Origin: Afipia massiliensis | GTDB taxonomy: Bacteria > Pseudomonadota > Alphaproteobacteria > Rhizobiales > Xanthobacteraceae | NCBI RefSeq assembly: GCF_001006325.2 | Contig: NZ_LBIA02000001.1 | Coordinates: 2,543,501 to 2,607,500 of the forward strand | Length of the DNA stretch: 64,000 nt | Direction of reading: 5' to 3' | Shown here: piece after piece, positions 26,457-34,069 of the stretch | How positions within the stretch are numbered: the stretch's first letter is position 1 | Layout: each line of letters starts with the position of its first letter | Position numbers and translations under genes: made by a program | Notes under the pieces: model-generated | Seen by the model: only the letters and a program-made list of their open reading frames with translations | Told to the model about the DNA's origin: nothing | The model's database searches: none

Positions 26457-26485
26457 GAAGCGACCGCCGTATGAGCGGTCGCTTC
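26457..26485 (-). terminator. Hairpin downstream of glsB
   Basis: GAAGCGACCGC and GCGGTCGCTTC form a perfect 11-bp stem with a 7-base loop. On the minus strand a T-rich TTGTTTG follows, so it can terminate the GlsB-type gene. Confidence 0.7.
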
Positions 26486-26504
26486 CAAAAAGCCCTTTAG
26501 ATCG

Positions 26505-26759
26505 TCACGCTCGCCGGATCAATGAGAGGATGACCAGCACGATCACGCCGCCGATCGCGGAATTGATGATCGCGGCAATGATGCCGGTTCCGAGGCGAAT
26601 GCCGAGTTGCGGGAGCAGCCAGCCGGCGACAACCGCGCCGATGATGCCGATGACGATGTTGCCGAGCAGGCCGAAGCCGCCACCTTTGACGATAAGACCC
26701 GCAAGCCAGCCGGCAATCGCGCCGACGATCAGCCAGACGATAACGGAATCAATGCCCAT
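26505..26759 (-). CDS. GlsB/YeaQ/YmgE family (transglycosylase-associated) membrane protein
   Basis: An 84-residue hydrophobic protein with three membrane segments and the family glycine patterns IVWLIVGAIAGWLAGLIVKG, GLLGNIVIGIIGAVVAGWLL and INSAIGGVIVLVILSLIRR. GGGGA lies before the ATG at 26759. Members respond to general or acid stress, but their mechanism is unknown. It sits between the MoxR gene and the divergent VWA gene. Confidence 0.92.
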   Translation of the reverse strand: MGIDSVIVWLIVGAIAGWLAGLIVKGGGFGLLGNIVIGIIGAVVAGWLLPQLGIRLGTGIIAAIINSAIGGVIVLVILSLIRRA

Positions 26760-27067
26760 CAGCCAAATCCCCTGTTTAAAACGCTGGTGACTCTCATCCC
26801 TGAAAGCCCTGCGTCCCGGTCAACGCCGCGTACCGGCTCCGGCTGGAGCGGTCCGGATGGCGTCAAACAACAGTTTAAATGAATTCGCATACCAATCCAG
26901 ACCGCGCCAGTACTGTTTTTGAACGCAAACCTGCATTGCAGGCCGGTTTTCGGGGCGGGCGCGGGCAGACGGGCGGCCCGCAACCCTGTAGTTTCATCGC
27001 TCTATTCCCGTCGATGAGGCGCCAGCCCGCACTTGACGGAAGCGGTTTCGGAGGCGATTTAAGTCTT
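26760..27067. other. Divergent region before the VWA gene, no gene seen
   Basis: About 308 bp between two divergent starts. The only supported site is GGAGGCGATT (27051-27060) before the VWA ATG. GTTTAAA occurs twice (26775 and 26874 areas) without clear meaning. Confidence 0.4.
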
Positions 27068-28243
27068 ATGTTCCTGCAATTCTTCACATCGCTGCGCGAC
27101 GCGCAGGTGCCGGTCACGCTCCGCGAATATCTGACGCTGATGGAGGCGCTCGACGCCAACCTCGCGGATCAGAGCGTGGAGCATTTCTACTACCTGTCGC
27201 GCGCGTCGCTGGTGAAGGACGAGCGCAACCTCGACAAGTTCGACCGCGTGTTCGGCACGGTGTTCAAGGGGCTTGAAAGCCTGCTCGACGCCATGGACAA
27301 AGCCGACATCCCGGCGGAGTGGCTGCGCAAGGCCGCCGAAAAATATCTCACCGAGGAAGAGAAAAAACAGATCGAGGCCATGGGCTGGGACAAGCTCATG
27401 GAGACGCTGAAGAAGCGCCTTGAGGAACAGAAGAAGCGCCACGAGGGCGGCAGCAAGTGGATCGGCACCGGCGGCACATCGCCCTTTGGTGCGAACGGCT
27501 ACAATCCCGAAGGCATCCGCATCGGCCAGGAGAAGAACCGGAACTTCTCGGCGGTGAAGGTCTGGGACAAGCGCGAATTCAAGGATCTCGACGGCAACGT
27601 CGAACTCGGCATCCGCAACATCAAGGTGGCGATGCGCCGCCTGCGCAAGTTCGCGCGCACCGGTGCGCCTGACGAACTCGATCTCGACACCACCATCAGG
27701 GAAACCGCCAACCACGGTTATCTCGACGTGCACATGCGCCCCGAGCGGCGCAATGCGGTGAAGGTCCTGATCTTTTTCGACATCGGCGGATCGATGGACG
27801 GTCACATCGCGCAGGTCGAGGAACTGTTCTCGGCGGCGAAGGCCGAGTTCAAGCACATGGAGTACTTCTACTTCCACAACTGCCTCTATGAGGGCGTGTG
27901 GAAGAGCAACAAGCGCCGCTTCACCGACCGCACTCCGACCTGGGACATCCTGCACAAGTATCCGCACGACTATAAGGTCGTGTTTGTCGGCGACGCGTCG
28001 ATGTCGCCGTACGAGATCGTGGTGCCGGGCGGTTCGGTCGAGCACGTCAACGAAGAGCCGGGCTCGGTGTGGCTGGAGCGCGTGACGCGGACCTATCCGC
28101 ACGCGGTCTGGCTCAATCCCGTCGCGCGTAAGCACTGGGATTATTCGGAATCCACCACCGTGATCCGGCGTCTGTTCTCGGAGCGCATGTTCCCGCTGAC
28201 CCTCGAAGGGTTAGAGGGCGCGATGAAGGAATTGACGCGCTGA
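27068..28243 (+). CDS. CoxE-like VWA domain protein
   Basis: A 391-residue protein. The N-terminal half resembles CoxE (MFLQFFTSLRDAQVPVTLRE), with a charged helical middle (EEKKQIEAMGWDKLMETLKK), and the C-terminal half is a von Willebrand A domain. Its metal site is degenerate: DIGGS at 238-242 replaces the classical DxSxS. The start at 27068 follows GGAGG. MoxR ATPases act with such proteins as metal-insertion or remodelling machines in the cytoplasm. The partner ATPase is the divergent gene at 25537-26379. Confidence 0.9.
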   Translation: MFLQFFTSLRDAQVPVTLREYLTLMEALDANLADQSVEHFYYLSRASLVKDERNLDKFDRVFGTVFKGLESLLDAMDKADIPAEWLRKAAEKYLTEEEKKQIEAMGWDKLMETLKKRLEEQKKRHEGGSKWIGTGGTSPFGANGYNPEGIRIGQEKNRNFSAVKVWDKREFKDLDGNVELGIRNIKVAMRRLRKFARTGAPDELDLDTTIRETANHGYLDVHMRPERRNAVKVLIFFDIGGSMDGHIAQVEELFSAAKAEFKHMEYFYFHNCLYEGVWKSNKRRFTDRTPTWDILHKYPHDYKVVFVGDASMSPYEIVVPGGSVEHVNEEPGSVWLERVTRTYPHAVWLNPVARKHWDYSESTTVIRRLFSERMFPLTLEGLEGAMKELTR

Positions 28244-28252
28244 ATTCACCAT

Positions 28253-28338
28253 CGTCATTGCGAGGAGCGTAGCGACGAAGCAATCCATTCTTCTTGTTAG
28301 GGTTGTTAATGGATTGCTTCGCTACGCTCGCAATGACG
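28253..28338. repeat. Directional palindromic element A, copy 7 (long then short)
   Basis: CGTCATTGCGAGGAGCGTAG on the left, GCTACGCTCGCAATGACG on the right, between convergent genes. Confidence 0.9.
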
Positions 28339-28360
28339 GATGGTGAGCGATCATGGAAAC

Positions 28361-28648
28361 TCAAATCAATGTGCCGTAGAGATCATCCCACGCTGGGTTT
28401 GATGCTTGAATGAGGCCAAGTTTCTTTTCGCGGCTGCCGGCTTTGATTCGCTTTTCGCGCAGGATCGCAGATTCCATCGTCTCGTGGATTTCGTACCATA
28501 CAAGAATCTTGCAATTGTATTTCTTTGTGAAGCCTTTGATCAGTCCTTCGCGATGTTCAAAGGTTCGACGCGGCAAGTTCGAGGTTACACCGGTATAAAT
28601 TGTCCCGTTGCGTTGGCTAGCGACGATGTAAACGCACGGTTGCTTCAT
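28361..28648 (-). CDS. GIY-YIG nuclease superfamily protein
   Basis: A 95-residue single-domain protein of the YhbQ/URI type. CVYIVASQRNGTIYTGVTSN contains the modified GIY (VYI) and YIG (YTG) motifs, followed by the catalytic arginine in LPRRTFEHREG and glutamate in AILREKRIKAG. The ATG at 28648 is used; an in-frame TTG at 28660 is possible. Gene codon use is AT-richer than its surroundings and the protein is of a type often moved horizontally. It is a second, unrelated-looking GIY-YIG gene in the window. Confidence 0.87.
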   Translation of the reverse strand: MKQPCVYIVASQRNGTIYTGVTSNLPRRTFEHREGLIKGFTKKYNCKILVWYEIHETMESAILREKRIKAGSREKKLGLIQASNPAWDDLYGTLI

Positions 28649-28737
28649 GCGATAGTCCAATCCTCTGGCGCTACAAAGCGAATAAGGTCAAACTGGATAG
28701 AAGGTACGTTTGTCTCGTAACTAAGCAAGAGGCCCCA

Positions 28738-29166
28738 ATGCCCTCCACCATTACCCGCGGCTACAAGAAACTTCTCGACGAGGCCAACGCCCAGATCGAG
28801 ACCATCAACGCGGCGGAAGCCGTCGAACGTTTTCCGCAAGGCGGCGTCGGGCAGAGCGAAGTGGTGATCGTCGACCTGCGCGATCCGCGCGAGATCGAAC
28901 GCGAGGGCCGGATCCCCGGCGCGTTTCACTGTCCGCGCGGCATGCTGGAATTCTGGATCGATCCGGAAAGCCCCTACGCCAAGCCGGTGTTTCAGGAAGA
29001 CAAGAAGTTCGTGTTCCAGTGCGCGTCGGGCTGGCGCTCGGCGCTGGCCGCCAAGACCGCGCAGGACATGGGGCTCTCACCGGTGGCGCATCTCGGCGGC
29101 GGCTTCACGGCGTGGAAGGCCGCCGGCGGGCCGGTCGAGAAGGTCGAGCCGAAGAAGAAGGATTGA
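28738..29166 (+). CDS. Rhodanese-like domain protein
   Basis: A 142-residue single-domain rhodanese. It has VIVDLRDPREIEREGRIPGA (CH2A-like), the active loop CASGWRSA with catalytic Cys95, and GLSPVAHLGGGFTAWKAAGG (the usual C-terminal signature). Sulfurtransferase activity, with cysteine persulfide formation, is expected, but the physiological acceptor is unknown. It lies directly before sseA, separated by a palindromic element, so the window has two adjacent sulfur-transfer genes. Confidence 0.9.
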   Translation: MPSTITRGYKKLLDEANAQIETINAAEAVERFPQGGVGQSEVVIVDLRDPREIEREGRIPGAFHCPRGMLEFWIDPESPYAKPVFQEDKKFVFQCASGWRSALAAKTAQDMGLSPVAHLGGGFTAWKAAGGPVEKVEPKKKD

Positions 29167-29173
29167 GCGTTTT

Positions 29174-29254
29174 CGTCATTGCGAGCGAAGCGAAGCAATC
29201 CAGAAGCAACAAGCAAGACTGGATTGCTTCGTCGCTATGCTCCTCGCAATGACG
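29174..29254. repeat. Directional palindromic element A, copy 8 (short then long)
   Basis: It starts 8 bp after the rhodanese stop: short arm CGTCATTGCGAGCGAAGCGA, long arm ending TGCTCCTCGCAATGACG. Confidence 0.9.
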
Positions 29255-29286
29255 ACATTGTTGATAGCGAACTGCAGGGAATAGAC

Positions 29287-30138
29287 ATGAGCACCGACCC
29301 TCTCGTCTCGACCGAATGGCTTGCCGCGCATCTGAACGATCCGCGCGTGAAAGTTCTCGATGCGACGTTCAAGCTGCCCGGCGTCATGCCGCTGCCAAAG
29401 GACGACTATCTCGCGCAGCATATTCCGGGCGCGGTGTTCTTCGATGTCGATGCGGTGTCGGATCACTCAAGCTCGCTGCCGCACATGTTTCCGTCCGCCG
29501 AACAGTTCGGCCGCGATATCGGCGCGCTCGGCATCAGCAACGACGACACGGTGGTGCTGTACGATGCCGGCGGATGGGTCGCGGCGCCGCGCGCGTGGTG
29601 GATGTTCCTGTCGTTCGGCCACAACAATGTTCGCGTGCTTGATGGCGGCCTGAAGAAGTGGCTGGCGGAGGGCCGCGCGGTCGAAAGCGGCGACGTCAAG
29701 CCGAAGCTCGCGACATTCAGGGCCACGTTCGATAGCAAGCGTGTGCGGAGCATGCAGCAGCTGATCGGAAATCTTGAAAGCAAGGCCGAGCAGGTGATCG
29801 ATGCGCGCCCAAGCGCGCGTTTCGAGGGAAGTGTGCCCGAGCCGCGTCCCGGTCTGCGGGGCGGGCATATTCCGGGCGCGAAAAGCGTGCCGTATGCGGG
29901 CCTGTTCGATGCCAATACCGGCGCGATGAAGCCGCTCGAAGATTTGCGCGCGGCGTTTTCCAGCGCGGGGGTCGATCTCAACAAGCCCATCGTCACGAGC
30001 TGCGGTTCGGGTGTGTCGGCCGGCGTGCTGACGCTGGCGCTGTACCGGCTCGGCATTGCCGACACCGCGCTCTATGACGGCTCGTGGGCGGAGTGGGGCG
30101 AGCAGGGCGGACCACCGGTCGCAACCGGGCCGGCGTAG
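29287..30138 (+). CDS. sseA: 3-mercaptopyruvate sulfurtransferase
   Basis: A 283-residue two-domain rhodanese. The inactive N-terminal domain holds LDATFKLPGVMPLPKDDYLA and HIPGAVFFDVDAVSD; the catalytic C-terminal domain holds VIDARPSARFEG, HIPGAKSVPY and the loop SCGSGVSAGV with Cys239. The CGSGV(S/T)A loop favours mercaptopyruvate over thiosulfate. It transfers sulfur from 3-mercaptopyruvate to a thiol acceptor. The ATG at 29287 follows GGGAATAGAC. Confidence 0.92.
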   Translation: MSTDPLVSTEWLAAHLNDPRVKVLDATFKLPGVMPLPKDDYLAQHIPGAVFFDVDAVSDHSSSLPHMFPSAEQFGRDIGALGISNDDTVVLYDAGGWVAAPRAWWMFLSFGHNNVRVLDGGLKKWLAEGRAVESGDVKPKLATFRATFDSKRVRSMQQLIGNLESKAEQVIDARPSARFEGSVPEPRPGLRGGHIPGAKSVPYAGLFDANTGAMKPLEDLRAAFSSAGVDLNKPIVTSCGSGVSAGVLTLALYRLGIADTALYDGSWAEWGEQGGPPVATGPA

Positions 30139-30185
30139 CTGAACTGTTTTCCAGAGCGTGATCCACCTGAGTTGAAACACTCCCT

Positions 30186-30286
30186 TCGCTCATTCCCGCG
30201 AAAGCGGGAAGCCAGTCCTTCAGAAAACGTGGGTCCCCGCGTTATTGCACCAGACGCGCTTCGCGCTTTTGCGCGGGGACGAGCGG
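30186..30286. repeat. Palindromic element B-like pair
   Basis: TTCCCGCGAAAGCGGGAA on the left and GTCCCCGCG...CGCGGGGACG on the right, with an extra GCGCTTCGCGC hairpin in the middle. It lies between convergent genes. Confidence 0.7.
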
Positions 30287-30317
30287 GAAATCTGATTCAG
30301 TGAATATGGATCGGACA

Positions 30318-31169
30318 CTAGCCGCCGAACAGCGGGAATGCACTTTTTTGCTGCCGCAGTTGCTCAGCCTTCGCGCGCTCTTCGGCGCGGGCGCGCGCAG
30401 CCTCACGCCGCTGCGCGATGGCGCGGGCGTTCAGGCGGCGGGTTTTCCTGGCGACCGGCATCGGCTCGGTGGCGGTTGCCTCTGTTGAGCGTTCGATCGA
30501 TGCGACCGTCGAGAGAGGCTCCGAGGCTTCGGTCACCGGCGCTTTCGGCGGAGACGGCTTGACGTCCGAAGACTTCAGTTCCGCAGACTTCAACTCGGAA
30601 GACTTCAACTCTGAAGCCTTCAACTCCGCAGATGCGGGCCGCGCCGGCTCGAGGATCTTGCTGTCGGATGCCTTGATGTCAGGCGTGTTGACGTCGGGAC
30701 CATTGGCTTCCTCGACGGGAGCGTCGGGCTTTGCCGGGGCATCGATGCTGGCTTGTACGTTCAAGGTTGCGACCTGTTCGGTCACAGGCGCGCTTGCCGA
30801 CGCCTTGTCAGCGTCCTTGACGGCGCTGCCACTGTCCGGTGTCGCGGTCTCGGCAGGCGCTGCGGCCGCCGCGTCTTGCCTGGCGGCCGGTTGTGGCGGA
30901 GCCAGTTTGGGCAGGGCGACCTCTCGGGGAAGCGTTTCGGGAAGCGGTTTCGTTCCCGGCGCCTCGATCCGCAACATCGCCAGCACTGGTGTGATTTCAG
31001 GCCGCGGCACCTGCGGCGTCAGCGGCGGCTGCTGCGCCAGCCGCCACGAGGGCAGGCTGGCGAATTCCTCGTGCGCGGCGCGCAGCAGCGCAGCGGCGCC
31101 GAGGCCGAACACCAGAATGGAAATCGCCAGGATGGTCGTCGCGAACAGGATTCGAAAGCCGGGAAGCAT
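30318..31169 (-). CDS. Membrane-anchored Ala/Pro-rich protein with pentapeptide repeats
   Basis: A 283-residue protein. One N-terminal membrane span (residues 7-29, ILFATTILAISILVFGLGAA) is followed by a long low-complexity Ala/Pro/Glu/Lys periplasmic region. Near residues 180-205 there are five tandem copies of (S/A)ELK(A/S), encoded by 15-bp direct repeats, and a basic C-terminus (RAIAQRREAARARAEERAKA). Nothing catalytic is visible. The design fits an envelope-spanning or scaffold protein. I do not recognise a named family. Confidence 0.75.
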   Translation of the reverse strand: MLPGFRILFATTILAISILVFGLGAAALLRAAHEEFASLPSWRLAQQPPLTPQVPRPEITPVLAMLRIEAPGTKPLPETLPREVALPKLAPPQPAARQDAAAAAPAETATPDSGSAVKDADKASASAPVTEQVATLNVQASIDAPAKPDAPVEEANGPDVNTPDIKASDSKILEPARPASAELKASELKSSELKSAELKSSDVKPSPPKAPVTEASEPLSTVASIERSTEATATEPMPVARKTRRLNARAIAQRREAARARAEERAKAEQLRQQKSAFPLFGG

Positions 31170-31510
31170 GTTGTCGTGTCCTGCCTTCGGCGACGGCGCG
31201 AAGGTGATCGGGCCAAAACGGAACGCTTGCGAACGCTGGAAACCGGGTCGGAAACAGGAGCGCGATGCGTCAGTGAAGGCCTCGAATCAGGGCCTGGAGA
31301 AAGGATACCGCACGCCACGAAATTGCCTGAAAAAAGTTCGGCCGGAGCGGGATGTGCCGTGACATTGCGCGGAACCTGTTGCCCGCTTGCAATCTCGCGA
31401 AAAAGTCAGCCATTCCAAGGCGTTTTTTCGATTATTGTCTTGAATGCGCCGCTATCCTGCGCGAACTGCCGTTAACGGTACGGTGGCGGGTTCGCGCTAT
31501 AGTAAGGGGC
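31170..31510. other. Divergent intergenic region, no gene seen
   Basis: About 340 bp between the Ala/Pro-rich protein gene and the L,D-transpeptidase gene. Only the plus-strand AAGGGG at 31504-31509 is identifiable. Confidence 0.4.
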
Positions 31511-32716
31511 ATGATGTTCAATCGGCTTTCCAAATCTTTCACAACGGCTTTTGCGGTTTCCGCGGTAGCCGGTCTGGCGGGTGCGTCCGTCGCTCTGGCG
31601 CAATCCTATCCGCCGCCGCCGGGCTATTCGCAGCCGGTTCAGCCCGCGCCCTACGGCGCGCCGGGCGGCTATCGGGATGATCGCGGGGTTCCGGATTTCG
31701 ACCGGCTTGACGGCGATGACCGCGGCACCGCGCTGTCGCCTCCGGGCTATCAGCAGCAGCCGAATTACCAGCAGTCCGCTCCGCAGCAGCAAAGCTATCA
31801 GCAGCCGGGACTGGACCCGCGCGGCCCGGTGATGTCGCCGGACGATCCGCGTTATGGCCGGCCGAATGTTTATTCGGCGCCGGCGCCAGCCTCTTCCGAT
31901 CGCGGCCCCGCGCCGATCTACACCGAACGCGGCCCGCCGCAGGGCGCCGATTTTGCCGACCGTCCGCGTCCGCCGGGCGCAGTCGATAGCGGCCCGACCG
32001 GCGCGGTCCAGCAGGGCAATGTCGGTCCGAACGGACAGCCGTTGGTTCTGTCGGCGCTGCCGCCGGAAGAACAGCCCGAGACCGGCCCGCGCAAGGAATT
32101 GCCGCCGAACCTGCGCAAGCAGGAAGTGAACTATCCGACCAAGGAGCCTGCCGGCACCATCATCGTCGATACGCCGAACACGCATCTCTATTACATCCTC
32201 GGCAACGGCCGCGCGATCCGCTACGGCGTCCGCGTCGGACGTGACGGCTTCACCTGGACCGGCGTGCAGAAGATCACCCGCAAGGCGGAATGGCCGGATT
32301 GGCATCCGCCGACGGAAATGATCGAGCGCCAGCCTTACCTGCCGCGCTTCATGGCCGGCGGCGACGGCAATCCGATGGGCGCGCGCGCGATGTATCTCGG
32401 TTCGACCATTTATCGCATCCACGGCACCAACCAGCCGTCCACCATCGGCCAGTTCGTCTCGTCCGGCTGCATCGGCATGCTGAACGAGGACGTCACCGAT
32501 CTGTTCGAGCGCACCAAGGTGGGCGCGCGCGTGGTGGTACTGCCGGGCGGCAAGCCGCCTGCGCCTCCGGTCACGGCGGCTGCACAGCCGGCGCCTCGAC
32601 AGCCGGGACAATCCATGGCGGGGCAGTCGATGGCGGGTAACCCCGCGCCGATCGGCGTGCCCAATCAGGGCCCGGCGGTGGTGCCGCCGCTGCCCGCGCC
32701 GGTCACGATCCGGTAA
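31511..32716 (+). CDS. L,D-transpeptidase (YkuD family)
   Basis: A 401-residue secreted protein. A signal peptide (FTTAFAVSAVAGLAGASVAL, cut after ALA) is followed by a Pro/Gln/Tyr-rich linker to about residue 195. The YkuD domain (about 215-350) has the catalytic site H-G-T-N ... SSGCIGMLNEDV with Cys320. The proline-rich tail ends VVPPLPAPVTIR. It cross-links peptidoglycan stems or attaches proteins to the wall. Two adjacent ATGs (31511 and 31514) are both possible; AAGGGG is better spaced to the second. A terminator follows. Confidence 0.93.
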   Translation: MMFNRLSKSFTTAFAVSAVAGLAGASVALAQSYPPPPGYSQPVQPAPYGAPGGYRDDRGVPDFDRLDGDDRGTALSPPGYQQQPNYQQSAPQQQSYQQPGLDPRGPVMSPDDPRYGRPNVYSAPAPASSDRGPAPIYTERGPPQGADFADRPRPPGAVDSGPTGAVQQGNVGPNGQPLVLSALPPEEQPETGPRKELPPNLRKQEVNYPTKEPAGTIIVDTPNTHLYYILGNGRAIRYGVRVGRDGFTWTGVQKITRKAEWPDWHPPTEMIERQPYLPRFMAGGDGNPMGARAMYLGSTIYRIHGTNQPSTIGQFVSSGCIGMLNEDVTDLFERTKVGARVVVLPGGKPPAPPVTAAAQPAPRQPGQSMAGQSMAGNPAPIGVPNQGPAVVPPLPAPVTIR

Positions 32717-32741
32717 ATCAGATTTCAGATTGAATGCATCA

Positions 32742-32768
32742 AGCCCGGCCTTCACGCCGGGCTTTTTG
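32742..32768 (+). terminator. Terminator after L,D-transpeptidase gene
   Basis: AGCCCGGC and GCCGGGCT form the stem, followed by TTTTTG. Confidence 0.9.
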
Positions 32769-32813
32769 CTGGCCGGAGTTCACCCAAGCTGCGTCGCGAG
32801 AATCAAGGCGCTC

Positions 32814-32979
32814 GTCCTTTTCGCTACCGGAACGAGTAAATTCGGTGCGTGACACGTGGGAAGTTCCCGAGTGTTGCAGTCAGGGTACAGCCTTACCTTG
32901 GCCGTTGTGGTGATATTCGGGGCAGCGGAGGGATTTGCTCTCCTTATACGAATTCAATTCATTTTTTTCGGGAATCCAT
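32814..32979 (+). promoter_or_regulatory. Leader of porin 1, duplicated before porin 2
   Basis: It shares TTTTCGCTACC, GGGAAGTTCCCGAGTG (with palindrome GGGAAGTTCCC at 32858-32868), CAGGGTACAGC, ACCTTGG, and GGGGCAGCGGA with the region before the second porin. The conserved blocks are probably promoter and 5'-leader elements. Confidence 0.65.
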
Positions 32980-33756
32980 ATGCGCAAAGTTCTTCCGGGA
33001 ATTGCAGCGTTCGCTTTCGCCGCAGGTTCGGCCTCAGCCGCAGACATCGCGGCCCGGCCGTACACCAAGGCGCCTCCGATTGCGCAGGTCTACAACTGGA
33101 CCGGCTTCTATATCGGCGGCAACGCCGGTTACGGCTGGAGCCAGGTAAAGCATGAGGACCTGGTGCCGGGCTTCGGCGGCTTCTGGACCTCCGGTACGGT
33201 GAGTCCTCTCGGTCCGACCCAGACCATCAAGCCCGAGGGCGCCGTGTATGGCGGCCAGATCGGCTATAACTGGCAGAGCGCGAACTGGGTGTTCGGTCTC
33301 GAAGGCCAGTTCAACGGCGCCGACCTCAAGCGCACCGACACCAGCATCTTTTTCACGGTCACCGACCGGCTGAGTGCAAAGATCGACTCGTTCGCGACTG
33401 TCACCGGCCGCGTCGGCTATGCCTTCAACAACTGGCTGCCGTACATCAAGGGCGGTTATGCCGGCGCCAACCTGAAGACCACGAACTTCGACATTTTCGG
33501 CACCCACCTCGACAACAGCGCTTGGCGCAGCGGTTATGTAGTGGGTGCGGGCCTTGAATACGGCTTCGCCGGCAACTGGAGCGTCGGTGTCGAATACAAC
33601 TACCTGGACTTCGGCAGCAAATCGTTCACGGGGCGCAATCTGACAGCGATCGGCGGGACGTTCGGCGCCGAGAACTTCAGCGACAATCTGCGCATCTCGA
33701 CCATCACGGGCCGGATCAACTACAGATTCGGTGGCCCGGTAGTCGCTAGGTACTGA
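32980..33756 (+). CDS. Omp25/31-like outer-membrane beta-barrel protein, copy 1
   Basis: A 258-residue porin-like protein: signal peptide MRKVLPGIAAFAFAAGSASA, then ADIAARPYTKAPPIAQVYNW and TGFYIGGNAGYGWS, the standard opening of rhizobial and Brucella Omp25/31. An eight-strand barrel follows and ends with the aromatic C-terminal signature ITGRINYRFGGPVVARY. The start is fixed by the signal peptide shared with copy 2. The two copies share the first 45 residues and the C-terminal strand but differ in loops, so they are diverged tandem duplicates. Confidence 0.92.
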   Translation: MRKVLPGIAAFAFAAGSASAADIAARPYTKAPPIAQVYNWTGFYIGGNAGYGWSQVKHEDLVPGFGGFWTSGTVSPLGPTQTIKPEGAVYGGQIGYNWQSANWVFGLEGQFNGADLKRTDTSIFFTVTDRLSAKIDSFATVTGRVGYAFNNWLPYIKGGYAGANLKTTNFDIFGTHLDNSAWRSGYVVGAGLEYGFAGNWSVGVEYNYLDFGSKSFTGRNLTAIGGTFGAENFSDNLRISTITGRINYRFGGPVVARY

Positions 33757-33813
33757 TCGCTTTATCTCTTCATTTTTTTATCTCTCCATTCTTCAAACTT
33801 AAGCCCGGCCATA

Positions 33814-33865
33814 GCAGTCTGCCTTGTGCAGACTGCGCAAGTTTGTTTGCGCAGTCGTGCTTTTT
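33814..33865 (+). promoter_or_regulatory. Overlapping alternative hairpins (possible attenuator or terminator)
   Basis: GCAGTCTGC (33814-33822) pairs with GCAGACTGC (33828-33836). The overlapping GACTGCGCAA (33831-33840) pairs with TTGCGCAGTC (33847-33856), which is followed by GTGCTTTTT. The two stems exclude each other. It lies between the two porin genes. Confidence 0.5.
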
Positions 33866-33900
33866 ACTGGCGGCAACTTCAAACTAAAAAGCGGACCATT

Positions 33901-34069
33901 CGTCTTTTCGCTACCAGTGCGGGCAAACCTGCACCCTGACACGCGGGAAGTTCCCGAGTGTGACAATCAGGGTACAGCAATACCTTGGCGAATATGGTGC
34001 TATCCGGGGCAGCGGAAGGGAAATTTTGCCCTTCTCATTAAGAACTCAATTTATTTTTTCGGAGATCAT
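33901..34069 (+). promoter_or_regulatory. Leader of porin 2, duplicate of porin 1 leader
   Basis: It repeats TTTTCGCTACC, GGGAAGTTCCCGAGTG (palindrome 33945-33955), CAGGGTACAGC and GGGGCAGCGGA from 32814-32979, then GGAGATCAT before the ATG. Confidence 0.65.

Noticed and set aside
30418-31362. 314-residue plus-strand frame opposite the Ala/Pro-rich membrane protein
   Set aside because: The minus-strand frame has a clean membrane span and in-frame pentapeptide repeats; the plus frame is its complement and low-complexity.
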